Below, in pieces: positions 10,145-21,607 of a stretch of DNA of 64,000 nucleotides. The stretch is from positions 1,612,001 to 1,676,000 of the forward strand of contig BCKC01000006.1 in assembly GCA_001600455.1 (NCBI GenBank), in the 5' to 3' direction. Each line of letters begins with the position of its first letter. Position 1 is the first letter of the stretch. Made by a program: the position numbers and the translations under genes. The notes below the pieces were generated by a model, which worked only from the letters and a program-made list of their open reading frames with translations, was not told the DNA's origin and did no database searches. This DNA comes from Endocalyx cinctus. Lineage: Eukaryota > Ascomycota > Sordariomycetes > Amphisphaeriales > Apiosporaceae.

Positions 10145-13100
10145 ACCTCCTTTTCCTTAACGGGCACCCATATCAAAGTGGAGCAAGTGAAGGGTTAGGT
10201 GGGTATTAAGAGGGTTACAAAGTATCATCGCGGGTCTCCATCGTAAGTAGGGTTCTTTCTGCTTACTCTTGGTGGATGTGACCGCGCATAGTGCCCATGA
10301 CACATGATTAACCGGTGGCGCAACCGAGGAAAAATAACAATTAGTAAAGTAAATTGCTTAATGCTAGCAACTGCTTTTTAATCGAGGAGAAAGAGCCAGT
10401 TTTCTTCAGGTTCGCATTTCTACCTGATAATTTGGAAGATAATCGAAATATAACATGGGTATGTATGAGCTAAAATGGTAATCCAATGGTGCCTGAACTA
10501 CACCACTATCAATCCTAGAATAGATCGGGCTCTGGAGGGATCCAGATCGATTCCCTTGCCAACTCGTACACGGAACGGCCCGGGGGGCGCTATAAACATG
10601 GAGGAGAGGAGCGGATCACTTCCTAGATATAGAAGTCCTACATTCTTCAGCATTAAGCTGTCCAGGACACAGCATTACTCTCTTCAGGAGCGTAACGGAG
10701 AACCTGGCTTGCCGATGCCACAGTAGGCTATAATATAACATGTTATGCTTTCGGTTTGGCCTTAGAATTCCTTCCCAATAAAATTTGAGATTCGGGTCCG
10801 AGACGTAAAGAGCAGGCTACTCGAATCAATTCCGCGAGGCAGGATTCAGCTCGCTTATCGGATCTCCCCCTTCAGTATTGAATGATGAATTATCTCTTCA
10901 CCGGTCACACGGGATAGAGAATGCTGCCTGAAGTTATGTCGTACGTTTTAGCTCCGACGAAAGATTTGAAACAAGTACATCTCCCGGCTGTAGTCCGCGT
11001 GAACCACCTGCAATAGTCCAATTTTGGATATATTTCTCGTCGGAAATTTTCATCATGGTATGTGGAATCCAAGAAAAATGAATGATTCACAGAGGTATGC
11101 TGGCGTGAACATGACCTTTCAGGTTGCGCGGACACTGGAATCTACCGAGAGTAATTATGATACTGACGTAACGTTAAGTTTCGTACGTTCAATACCACCA
11201 TTACCAGTTATTTAAGTAATTATATCGAATAGAACCATTCTAATTACCATACACTTGGGATGAGTGAGTATCATACGTTTCGGGCCGTCACCAGAGGTAG
11301 TATACACATGGGTCTACAGCTCAGGGTTTCGTCCGAACTAGTCTCTAAATTGTTTCCTTGCAGTCCGCTTTACTTCCTGTTTAGATGGGATACGAGAATA
11401 TGGGGCAATGGTGAAAGCCAAAACAAGTAAGAATCGTAACAGGGCTGCGATATAATAACCAAAAAAAAAAAAAAATAGGAACAAGCTAAGCAGATCCGAG
11501 TATGTGTTCTCTGCCGAGTCTGATGTGAACTCAAGCAGGTGGGCCTTGATGCGGCCAGAAAAGCATTGCCACGTCGCCGAAGCCCAACCAAACCCTGTTA
11601 AGGACCCCTAGTCGGCATGATCTCACATATAACCTCGACGAAGACATAAAATATCAAGAATGGAAAAAAGTTCATGCATTAAGTATATTTCAATATTTGT
11701 GCATCGAGTGGATAATTTTTTATTGCATTATTTTCTTTCAAGGGGGCCTGCTTTTCTACCCTTGTCCGACTAAAAATAAGTTTCCTCCTTTGGCCGACGA
11801 TCATCATGTTTATAGACGTAAATTTCTTCATGATCTCTCAAACGGTATGGCTGCAGTATATTATCGTCTTGGGAGCCTATATGATGGATGTTATAAGGTT
11901 TCCGAGGAATGCGTTGCAGACCTCGCCGGCTGCAGACTGGGTTCACCTACGTCAACAATAGTTGTAAGTTTCCTGATACGGCCTTGGTTATCTAGAAAAT
12001 CTTCGACAAGAGCATTTTTCCTCGCAAGGAAGATTTGTCAAATACAAGCAGAATACTAGTGGCGAATCATTATGAAGCTCCAGCTGTCTTCTTGGCAGCA
12101 CCGTTTGTTCACGGGGAGCTGTATGTGCCTCGGTAGAGGAGAGAGGAATCCATCTATTTGGTTCCATCAACTTGAGCTTAAATAGCACTACAAAGAAAAC
12201 GGGGAGAAACAATCAATATGTGTAAGAACTCTAAATTTTGTTAGAAACACATCAGTAGCATGATTGGTTGCTTTCAAGTGCCAGGGCCCTGATCTGAGTA
12301 CCATAAGAAAAACCTTACTTTGTTTCCTGATACCACCAGACCGGATCACAGAATGTGGGATAGTACCTCCACGGTTTGATTATACATTAGACCACGAGCC
12401 TTTACATAATGAAAGGCCCCCATCTTATTTCTTTCCCGTTCCACGCAGGCTTCGATCGTTTCCCGTCTGCAACCAGGATGTTCAATGCTCCACCACCCTA
12501 TGCAGGCCATCTGGCCGTCTATGGGCCACCATCCACCCCTCTTTTTTAAATCCATGGCTCTCATGTCAATTTACCCTTTAGGACCAAGCATGGTATGACG
12601 ATCACTGGACTGTAGCATTAGGTAGAGTTCTTTATCAATTTCTAAGGGTCAGACACTCGTCATAGGCCTCGATCTGGCAGGACATCTGTTGGATTAGGCG
12701 GGTAGTGAACCTGGAAGAAAAATCATTGGGAGCTTTTTTTTTTCCTTTTCTCGGTTCAGAATTTCGCTAACGTGGCATTAAAAAGATGGAAGTGTTATAA
12801 CACGCATGTTGGCCAGGGGAGTAAATATGTGGTGTCATTCAATCTGGAGCCCAATAAGTAGATAGGCTGAGTTGTGCTTAACCAATCCTCTATGATTGCA
12901 TACAACAATGGACTTCAGGCATTGTACATCGAGAGCATGTAGTGAAAGGTGTCTGCCAACGCATTTATAAAATATCGGATGCACGGAATGACATAAAAAA
13001 GCCAAGGCAGAGGAGTTCTTTACTGGCACGAAGGAAATCTACAAGTATCCGCCGTTCGCCCTTCCAGTTGTGAGCTTCGAGTCAACATAGATTCGAAACC

Positions 13101-13345
13101 AAACAGCAAAACAAAGTGAAACGACAGAGAAAAAAACATCAGCACCAACAACCAATACCTAAGCAGAATATACAAAATTCTCAGATCCAAGGTAAATTCA
13201 TTACAACCGACTTCATTATCTAGGCATTTATACTATTTATTACCTAATCATGTAACCCCTTAAACACCTCCCGCGTATACTGATGACTAAGCAATATCTC
13301 CCATCACCAGGTTTACGCTGTCTTCACCAACCACTTGGGATCACC

Positions 13346-13678
13346 ATGTGCTACTTTGAACAAACCCGCTGGAGCTGCGGATATTGGCGATGGGGTCACT
13401 TCAGACAACAATGTACGAAGGAGTACCGGACGGGCGAGACTTGCGGCTTGAAACTGGTCTTCATCACCAACCAGGAGAACGACGTCTGCAAATTATGTAA
13501 AGATATCGACAAGAAGAGAAGAAAGTATCATAAGCTTGTGAGCGACATAGACAGATGGCAACGGGAAGCAAACCGCAGCGCGTCTATCGAGAAAGCGCAG
13601 AGGGACCTGGGGGAAGTATGCGAGGTTATCAATGGCATGTCCGAGCAGCACCGGATAAGACAATTCTCGATGGTGTAG
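13346..13678 (+). CDS. Small Cys-rich hypothetical protein with coiled coil
   Basis: A single exon of 110 residues. I prefer the ATG at 13346 (MCYFEQTRWSCGYW) to the in-frame ATG 63 bases upstream, because the preceding residues look like leader noise. Seen: cysteines at 2, 11, 23 and 33 and a C48-x2-C51 pair, which together could bind zinc or form disulfides; no signal peptide; and a charged helix from about residue 52 to 95. I recognise the pattern (Met-Cys start, WxCGYWxWGHF-type motif, CxxC, then helix) as a recurring fungal protein of unknown function but cannot name a family. It resembles the Cys-rich protein at 27592 only in its Met-Cys start and cysteine spacing. Its own 3' flank is AT-rich. 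Confidence 0.65.
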   Translation: MCYFEQTRWSCGYWRWGHFRQQCTKEYRTGETCGLKLVFITNQENDVCKLCKDIDKKRRKYHKLVSDIDRWQREANRSASIEKAQRDLGEVCEVINGMSEQHRIRQFSMV

Positions 13679-14983
13679 CAGGGTGTTACGAGTTATAGGG
13701 GACGATGGAGTTTTGATCGATTTGAATGCATCATTTCACGCTTGGGAAACACGCAGATTATGCGAGGTAACTGGATATGAAGGGCTGAGTATGTAACTCT
13801 CTTGGCGTTGGGGCGGATATCTGTACTTGGATCAGATTGTGAATTCTTGTATTTTTCCTACTCCATACAAAGTTATTGCCTTCTGGAAACAATCATGACC
13901 ACTGTTTTCATTTCATACAAATATTACCTTAAACTCATCGGTCCCGAGTGCTACTGTAGCAATGAACCGGACACATCGAATACCGACACGGACATGGGCG
14001 TAACCTATCCAGGGCGAGAGTCCTCTCACGCCATCCTATATTTCGGATTTCTAGAATTTCATCGAATTTCGGAATGTCTCCACAAGAGCAGAATACATCT
14101 GGTAGCCGATCGGTGGACGAAAAGGGAACACATGTAGGCGAAAGTATGCGGCTGGTGTGCGCAATGATCGGTTAAGAAAAGGGACATATTATTGCAGGAG
14201 AGAAAAGCGGCAAGGGAAAAAAAAAAAGGGAATAAAAATTCCACATGGTCACGTTTTCTGTCAAAACTTGAATATGGGGCAGAAAACATCCATACCCTGC
14301 AACCCTAAAGTCCGAGGAATTATGAGTGATTAGAGAAATTACAAGGAATTATGCGAAAGAGGAATCGCTGGCGAAGGGATGAGGTCAGAAGATGGGGCGA
14401 CCCCATCTCGCTAGTTATGTAGAATATGCATTCGGCATACACGTTGCTGGTGGGAGTGATAATTCGTAGTAATGTACATAGCATGCTTCGGCTAGTGTCT
14501 TTATGGACATAAGTGACCTCAGTCACTGCATTCTTTGACAGCTAATCCATACATGGTCATATATAAACAGGTTATCCAACCTGATCGAGGCTTCGGGTGT
14601 TTTTCCACAAACAAGTATACGATAGTACGAGAGGTACAAAGAAGAAAAGGGAGTTAACCAATAAGAGAAATATCTACCAACAGTATTCAACTCGATGATG
14701 TTGGAGTCTGGAAACCCCCCTTAGGCGCGAAATGCGGTAGGAATAAGTTTCATTATATTAAAAATAGTATAGTCTCCTCTATAGTCGGTTCTTACTCCAA
14801 TCAGAATCAAAAGTAACCATCATTGAGGCCCAAACGAAGCTGTCAAATAATTGACCATGAGCGAAATATTGTAGTGGGACATACTAGTTATTCCTTATGC
14901 AATCGCCAACCCTTGCATTTAGAGACCCATCAACTACAAGAGAGACTTCTTTTTTTTTGTTGTATCACGAATCATTAGGTAGT
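13679..14983. other. Convergent intergenic region
   Basis: AT-rich spacer between the Cys-rich gene and the 3' end of the LAMTOR1-like gene. I see only short open frames without motifs. Confidence 0.6.
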
Positions 14984-15581
14984 TTACGCTACTGCCGCAT
15001 CTGCAAATGTTCCCACAAGAGGTTGACCCGATTCATCTTTGATGCTAAGGCTTTTGTCTTGAAGATCGGAGGTAGTGTCGTCGCTCACTAACCATTCCAC
15101 CGCGGCGTATTGACTAATATCGCCGTCTTCTGCGTGGTCTGGGGAGATTTTTGATAATATATTATTATACCGGGCGAGACGAACATCTTGTCCGGAGAAG
15201 ACATTGGGCTGTGTCCTCTGAGGTTCTTGGGGGGTGATCTGGAAGACATCGACAAGATTGCTATAATGCCGTTAGAATGATAGGGTTCAAATAACGTTCG
15301 GGCTACGAATTATGTACCTAGATGTTCGAGCGACCACTCTCTGAAGAGCTTCGACTTCGCGTTGGGACTCGAGAGGATCAGATTGCGGTGTTAGGTTATG
15401 GTCGCCGAAACTGCCGTATTGCATATGATTCGGATCATCGAAGAGCAAGCGCGATACTTCATCCTAAACGCACAAAATCAATCAGTAAGTTGATGCGACA
15501 AGGTTTATAGAGGTAAACTAAACCCACCTCGACATAAGAGTCGTGTCGCCGACGACCAAGGCACGAGGCGCATATCCCCAT
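14984..15581 (-). CDS. LAMTOR1/Ego1-like lipid-anchored protein
   Basis: Three short exons, 15581..15528, 15463..15318 and 15260..14984, encode 158 residues. Phases match (0 and 2), and the introns have CATTCTAAC or TACTGATTG branch points with TTTAG or TATAG acceptors. The protein begins MGICASCLGRRRHDSY: Gly2 is a myristoylation site and Cys4/Cys7 are palmitoylation sites. Then follow DEVSRLLFDDPNHMQYGSFGD, a QREVEALQRVVARTS helix, ARYNNILSKIS, and a terminal GQPLVGTFADAAVA. This is the architecture of fungal LAMTOR1/Meh1(Ego1)-like proteins, which anchor the Rag/Gtr GTPase scaffold to the vacuole membrane for TORC1 nutrient signalling. Family is well supported; function is by homology. It is divergent from HIR1, 1.1 kb away. 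Confidence 0.85.
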
Positions 15582-16042
15582 TTTGTTAAGTAGAATTGAT
15601 CGACGCGGGGCTTAATGGAAAAGAAAAGAACAAGAAGACTGAAAATGAAAAGTACAAGAAAATAGAAGAAAAAAAAATAGAGAATGAAGTCTGTGAGCTT
15701 AAAACGGTGAAATTCCGCTCTATTGAAATGACGAATTTAAACCATAAGGATCGTATAATCTGCCTGGTGATACCGGGCAAGAGTTAGAAGACGTTCTATT
15801 GTCGTTCAATTATGAAGTCGAATGAAGTTGCGAAGTTGTTAAAAAAACAAATGGTAAAGAGCCTGGTCCTTGCACAAACCGCTGAGAAGCATGGCAAAAG
15901 CATGGATCCATGGATGCTTCAAGGATTACCCGATTTCCATCGACTTAGTAAATAAGAGAGTTATGAATTTACATAGAATTGCATTAATACATAAAAGCTC
16001 AAAGCTAAGAGTAATGCATACATTAAACAAATACGTGGAATT

Positions 16043-16088
16043 AAAAAAATAAAATAAAAATAAAAATAAAAATAAATAAATAAATAAA
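16043..16088. repeat. (AAAAT)n/(AAAT)n simple repeat
   Basis: About four AAAAT units running into four AAAT units, read directly. Confidence 0.95.
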
Positions 16089-16354
16089 CCTGGGGAAGGG
16101 AATTTTAGTGGACTTTAGGGCGGTATGCGCTACTATTACGGAGTATAGTAAGTTGGACACAAGTACCTACTCAGGTACTCTTAGAGGCTCGTACTCTTAT
16201 ACTAGACTTATTCAAGTTACTTGTATTACATAATAATCAGTACAGAGTACCAGACAGCCCAGAGTACTAGAGTACCATACAGTATAGCATTAATTAATTT
16301 GCTACTCGGGCTGCTTAGTGCTTAAATTATACACTACAGGCAGAAGGGCTAACA

Positions 16355-16403
16355 GGTAGCTAAGTACCTAGGTAGGCAGGTAGGTACCTAAGTAAATACC
16401 TAG
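16355..16403. repeat. TACCTA/TAGGTA-rich tract
   Basis: Alternating GTACCTA, GGTAGGCAGGTAGG and TACCTAAGTA words, largely self-complementary. Similar tracts occur at about 1326-1352, 1457-1505, 7506-7530, 20441-20465, 49129-49158, 57481-57571 and 57998-58078. Confidence 0.8.
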
Positions 16404-16696
16404 ACTGTTAGGAACCTTGGAAGCTGATAGGGTACTTAGTGTAGTACGCACTGAGCGCTACACTAAGGTTTAAGTTATTTTACCTGCAAGCATTACCCGC
16501 TGCCGCAGACTTAAGTCCCTGTCATCAAGGGGCCGCGTCGCGCGACCTAGAATAATTAGAGCTTTATGACTTTCTGACATCTTTCCTTTCATCATCTAGT
16601 AGTCTTTGGGTTCTGAAGTCTTCAATCCATTGACTATTTCAGTATAACAACATTTAATGTCGATATGCGATATATAATTATATCAATAGAGTCAAC

Positions 16697-16884
16697 ATGC
16701 GCATCCTCAAGCCATCATGGCTAAGCCATAAAGGTACCGATTAATTTGAAAAGAGATTCGACGTGTTTTCGCGCGTAGTCCATGCTAACCACAATGAATA
16801 GGCGAACATAAAGATTTCGAGGTTTACAGCTGTCATGTATCCCCCGATGGAAAAAGACTGGCCACGGCTGGTGGTGGTAAATTC

Positions 16885-16939
<55 letters not shown>

Positions 16940-19900
16940 CCTTTTTTTTTCCTTTTTTTTTCCCCCCGAGCTGCTGGATAAAAATGCGCTGACCAACGTC
17001 TCTTTCTAGACGGTAACGTTCGTGTCTGGTCCACTGAATCCATTTACAATGCCCACGACCGCTCCTATACAAAACCGAGACAGTTGTGTCATATGAGTCA
17101 CCACTTAGGAACAATACATTCAGTGCGGTTTTCTCCTAACGGGCGCTATCTCGCATCCGGCGCAGACGATAAAATTATATGTATCTATCAACTTGAGAGC
17201 GGACCACCCACCGTTGCGACCTTCGGTACTAGTGAACCACCCCCGGTCGAGAATTGGAAGACGTCGCGACGATTAATCGGGCATGACAATGATGTGCAAG
17301 ATTTGGCTTGGTCTTACGACGGTTCGGTACTCATCTCTGTTGGTTTGGACTCGAAAGTTGTCGTCTGGTCAGGACACACTTTCGAGAAGCTGAAAGTTCT
17401 ATCACTTCATCAGAGTCATGTCAAGGGAATAACGTTCGATCCCGCCAACAAATTCTTTGCCACGGCAAGTGATGATCGCTCCATTAAGATCTTTCGTTTC
17501 ACTCCACCCGCGCCGAATGCGACTCAGCACGATATGGTGAACAATTTTCAGCTCGAGACTACTATCAGTGCACCTTTTAAGTCCTCGCCATTGACAACCT
17601 ATTTTAGACGATGCTCTTGGTCACCCGATGGAAATCATATTGCCGCTGCTAATGCCGTAAACGGACCTGTAAGCTCGGTAGCGATAATAGAACGCGCGAG
17701 ATGGGACAGCGAAATCAACCTTATTGGTCACGAGGGCCCCACCGAGGTCTGCATGTTTTCACCACGTTTATTTTATACGAAGAAACCTACCGAGAATGGG
17801 ACAACTAATGGGCACTCGTCTGGGGGTGCATTGGTTACCGTCATCGCATCGGCAGGTCAAGACAAGACTCTAAGTGTTTGGAACACTAACTCGTCGCGAC
17901 CAGTCGTTATCCTACAAGACTTGGCCTCGAAATCAATATCCGATCTCTCTTGGGCGCCTGATGGTCAAACTCTGTTCGCATCCAGTCTCGACGGCGGTAT
18001 TGTTGCTGTCAAATTCGAGACGGGGGAGCTAGGCTGGGTTGCAAACCTGGAGGAGACGGATAAAGCTTTATCTAAGTACGGAGCATCTCGCAAAGCTATG
18101 GGGATTGCGGAAGACGTTGATGGCCTACACCTTGAAAATCATAGTAAAGAAGGGGAGCGGAAAGGCGCCGAGTCCAGGATGGGTGCTCTGATGGGCGACT
18201 TTCAGCCACTTCCGAAGGACGGTGCTTCTTCCACGAATGGAACAAAGACTGGTACAGCAACACCTAATCCACAATCTACAAATGGACAGGCTGAAATGGA
18301 TTCGGAAAAGGAAAAGGAGGCGGAAAAGGAGAAACCAGCTGCCGAAGAATCAGCGGATAAAGTAGCTCGGCGGGTGAATGAACTTAAGTCGAGGGTTACC
18401 ATTACAAAGGACGGTAAAAAGAGGGTTGCTCCAATGCTCATCTCATCATCCGGCACCGGTCAATCCTCACTTCCTCAATCTCAGCTTGTAGGATCAAGCT
18501 CGAAGGCTACTCAAAATGATGCGCCTCAGACCATCCTAGACCTTTCAAAGCCTTACGACGGGCTACCCGAGGGCGGATTAGCAGCAATGTTGTTAGGGAA
18601 CAAGCGAAAACCCGTAGCAATCGACGGTGACGATGATGAAGAACCGGCGGCGAAGCGACCGTCTGCCGGGCCGAGGGCAATTATGAAAAACGGGGCCGAT
18701 GGTCTCGAAGTTGCGACGCTAGAAGCGCCCAAGCATGGCGTAGTGCCAACCCCTGAATATCTCCGACCGGCTGTTCTCAACCCAGCAATCTCCATGTCCC
18801 AAGTTCGTCTTGCAGTTCCGAAGATTAGGTCACATATTCTACGGCCTCTGGAACGAGGCGTGCTCCTCGAAGATAGCAACTTGGAAGATGCGGCAAAGGT
18901 TGCCGAGAATATTATTTTGGAAGCTAAGAACCCAATCTCGATCAGGGACCCATCGCATATCACGGCGACGAAGCGCGGTATCACATTGTGGCAAGATTAT
19001 CTTCCCAGAGCGATTATCTTAGTAACAGGTAGCAAAAGATTCTGGGCCGCGGCTTGCGAGGACGGGACTATACACACGTGGACAAGTGCCGGTCGTCGGC
19101 TGACCAATGCGATGGTATTAGAAGCTCAGCCCGTAATCTTCGAATGCCGTGATTGGTGGCTGCTTTGCATTACTTCGGCCGGTATGTGCTACGTATGGAA
19201 CATGAATACTCTCTCTTCACCACAGCCACCGGTATCTCTCGCTCCGGTGCTTGATATAGCGACCAGCTCGCTACAAACGCACGGCGCGATGCCGGCGCCG
19301 GGAGTTACATCTGCCCATCTAAACTCGCTCGGCAATATCATTGTTACACTAACAAACGGTGACGGCTTTTATTACTCTCCACAAATGTACTCCTGGCAGC
19401 GCCTGTCGGAATCTTGGTGGGCCGTCGGCAGTCAGTACTGGAATAGTAATGATTCTTCTGTTGGCGCGCTACAATCAACGGCGGTTGGCTCCGTGCCTCC
19501 AAAGGATGAGAAGAGCGAAGACGCTAACGTCTCGGCCGGCATCGTTCCCTTCCTCGAAAGACATACTACCAACGAATTTCTTCTCAAAGGCAGAGCTTAC
19601 ACTTTGCAACGTTTGTTTAAGACATTGTTGGCAAAAGATGGCTTCGAAGGATTTGAGTCGACGGTCAGCGTGGCTCATCTTGAGAACCGCATCGCGGGTG
19701 CTCTGCAGCTGGGATCTAGAGAAGAGTTCCGATTATACTTATTCATGTATGCTAAACGCATTGGAGCAGAAGGTCTTAGGGGCAAAGTCGAGGAACTGCT
19801 GAACAGTCTCCTAGGTGGCGTATTGCAAGATAGACAAGCAGAAAACCAAGACAAAGGCAGGGGATGGAATAGTAAAGCAGAGCTTATATGCGGATGGGAC

Positions 19901-20107
19901 AGAAAGGAGCTCCTCAAAGGAGTGGTGATGATTCTAGGTAAGTTATCACGTTGACTTTCCGGATGGAATTACGAAGACAGCCGTTCACTAACCAATTTCA
20001 CAGGTAAATACCGAGAACTTCAACGTCTTACTGTACAGTACGCCCGAATACTTGAATTAACGGTGGAGGACGACGTGGTCAATGATTCCATGGTAGTCGA
20101 GACATAG
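16697..20107 (+). CDS. hir1: Histone transcription regulator / chaperone HIR1 (HIRA)
   Basis: Four exons, 16697..16733, 16814..16876, 17010..19937 and 20004..20107, encode 1043 residues, typical for fungal HIR1. HIR1 is the WD40 subunit of the HIR complex, which deposits H3-H4 outside S phase and represses histone genes. Seen: MRILKPSWLSHKD at the start and WD repeats over about residues 15-340 (SPDGKRLATAGGD, SPNGRYLASGADD, VVVWSGH). A B-domain GKKRVAPMLIS lies near residues 500-510; in relatives this motif binds Asf1. The C-terminal Hira domain spans about 700-980. The last exon adds GKYRELQRLTVQYARILELTV and ends at TAG. Intron 2 (16877-17009) contains a long (CT)n run. Exon phases 1, 1 and 1 all close. 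The first two exons are tiny, so a simple open-frame call would miss 58 residues. Confidence 0.93.
16889..16935. repeat. (CT)n microsatellite in HIR1 intron 2
   Basis: About 23 uninterrupted CT units, followed by T/C-rich sequence and the branch region before the TCTAG acceptor. It is on the coding strand. Confidence 0.97.
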
Positions 20108-21607
20108 ACACTTTGTATCAAGTAATTGGTTTAACCAATAGTTTATAGTGATGGATGGCGTTCATACGGGAAGGGCTGGTTTGCTTTGCTGAGTTTTAGG
20201 TATGAATAATTGAGGACCTACAGTTCTTGTGGGGTTTGATTGTATACTAAGCAGATGGCTGTGCAAATCCAGAACTGGATTATAGTAGAGCATCAATGCT
20301 AAATTAGAAAAAGACTTAAAAGCCAAGGGGGGGGGGNNNNNNNNNNNNNNNNNNNNNNNNNNNNNNNNNNNNNNNNGGGGGGGGGAAGCCGAGACAGAGT
20401 ATGTTGATATCCTATAGTGTTAAACCATGGCTTCATGGTGACCTACCTACCTACCTAGCTTAAGTAATACCCTCCCTGATTCTTCAGACAAGGAGGATAA
20501 TGAGGTTATAATGTATTGTTATTACTTAATCCTCCTATCTGCTATGGATTTATCTAAGTCCATCATGTTATGAGATGCATATATCCATGTCAGGTATGGC
20601 AAAGCTAACTAATCATAATATTAAGAAGTCATGTCGTAAGTTATACCACAACCACAAAGTAATGAAATGAGGAGTAGGGATAGGAATAGGAACGGTGAAC
20701 GGTGAACAAAACTAAGGAGTACTTTTATTGTGAGCATACGAAGACGAGCTGATCAGCCATGTGGTGGTAGATGTGATATTTGATTCGAGGCCTTATCTAT
20801 GAATATTTTGGATGAAGAGTAAATTTACAACATAAAAGGTAAATTAGGTAAGGAGGTATCACAAGCAAAGAACTAATCTTGTCCACGGGTGTGTCGATTG
20901 ATTTATTGTATATAGCAATTTCCTTACTTCCAATCAAATTATGTACAGTATAATGAAATGTTAATTACCGGTATTATTTACATAAATCCAATAAATATCC
21001 ATGGATGTTTGCTGTTTCCAATATATTTATTCTTGACGGTGTATTAGTTCTCTTCATAATACCTTCCTTACAGGCCGGTATAAAAACAGTTTACTTTTAT
21101 TCTGAAACACGTTGATAAAATTCACTTTTATCTGCTTCTGTGAGTTGAAATGAACTGGCAGTTAGTGGTAGGTACGTACGACTTAGGATATTTTATATTT
21201 CCCGAAACCATTGTCCTTCTGATAGGAGCCTGTAACCTGCCCTTCTTGATGGAGAGGGATTCTTCTCATTAACCAATTTTTACAAAACTCTACAATCTTC
21301 TCAAAATCATTATAACTAACCTCTTGTTGTTGCCATTTCCTTCTCTGCCGTAAGAACTGAAACCCTCTTTTTACCATTTACATACCAACCTTGTATTGAA
21401 GAGCGGCCTCTTTCACTTACAATTTCATCAGATCACTGGTTTTCTGAATGCTTCGCTACAAGGTAACTGATCTTTTTGAGTCGATCTCGTTCACTACTGA
21501 GATCGCCTTCAAGTCCCTTTGTTCTTCCAACCTTCACAGCCTTCGATTCTTCTCCGCCTAAACTGGTCGGAAATATCAGCTCCAGAATCATAATACAAAA
21601 ATACAAA
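20108..21607. other. Intergenic region with an assembly gap
   Basis: AT-rich spacer between HIR1 and the mannosyltransferase. It contains the N gap (listed separately), a TACCTA cluster at 20441-20465 and one 64-codon minus-strand open frame at 21183-21377 without recognisable motifs. The last 200 bases before 21608 are the probable 5' UTR. Confidence 0.6.
20337..20376. other. Assembly gap (40 N) flanked by poly-G
   Basis: Forty consecutive N, preceded by ten G and followed by nine G. The true length of the G run or of the missing sequence is unknown. Confidence 0.99.

Larger units (their letters stand above)
6276..13345. other. Seven-kilobase gene-poor region
   Basis: The longest stretch without a supportable gene. 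Open frames on both strands are short (mostly below 115 residues), AT-rich and carry no motif or spliceable continuation that I could join. It holds a perfect 16-bp palindrome at 7511, CCAG-rich low complexity near 7400-7435, and a G-tract/C-tract inverted repeat at 10092-10144. I see no paired LTRs, terminal inverted repeats or transposase remnants, but decayed elements could escape reading by eye. Confidence 0.5.
15582..16696. other. Divergent intergenic region, LAMTOR1-like gene / HIR1
   Basis: A 1.1-kb spacer that must carry both promoters. It contains an (AAAAT)n/(AAAT)n tract at 16043-16088 and a dense TACCTA/TAGGTA cluster around 16355-16403. No gene is seen. Confidence 0.65.

Noticed and set aside
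13802..14137. 111-codon plus-strand open frame
   Set aside because: No domain, no coding-like composition, and no homologous pattern recognised.
21183..21377. 64-codon minus-strand open frame with a plausible-looking charged sequence
   Set aside because: It is isolated, short, lacks motif or splice partners, and lies in AT-rich DNA.
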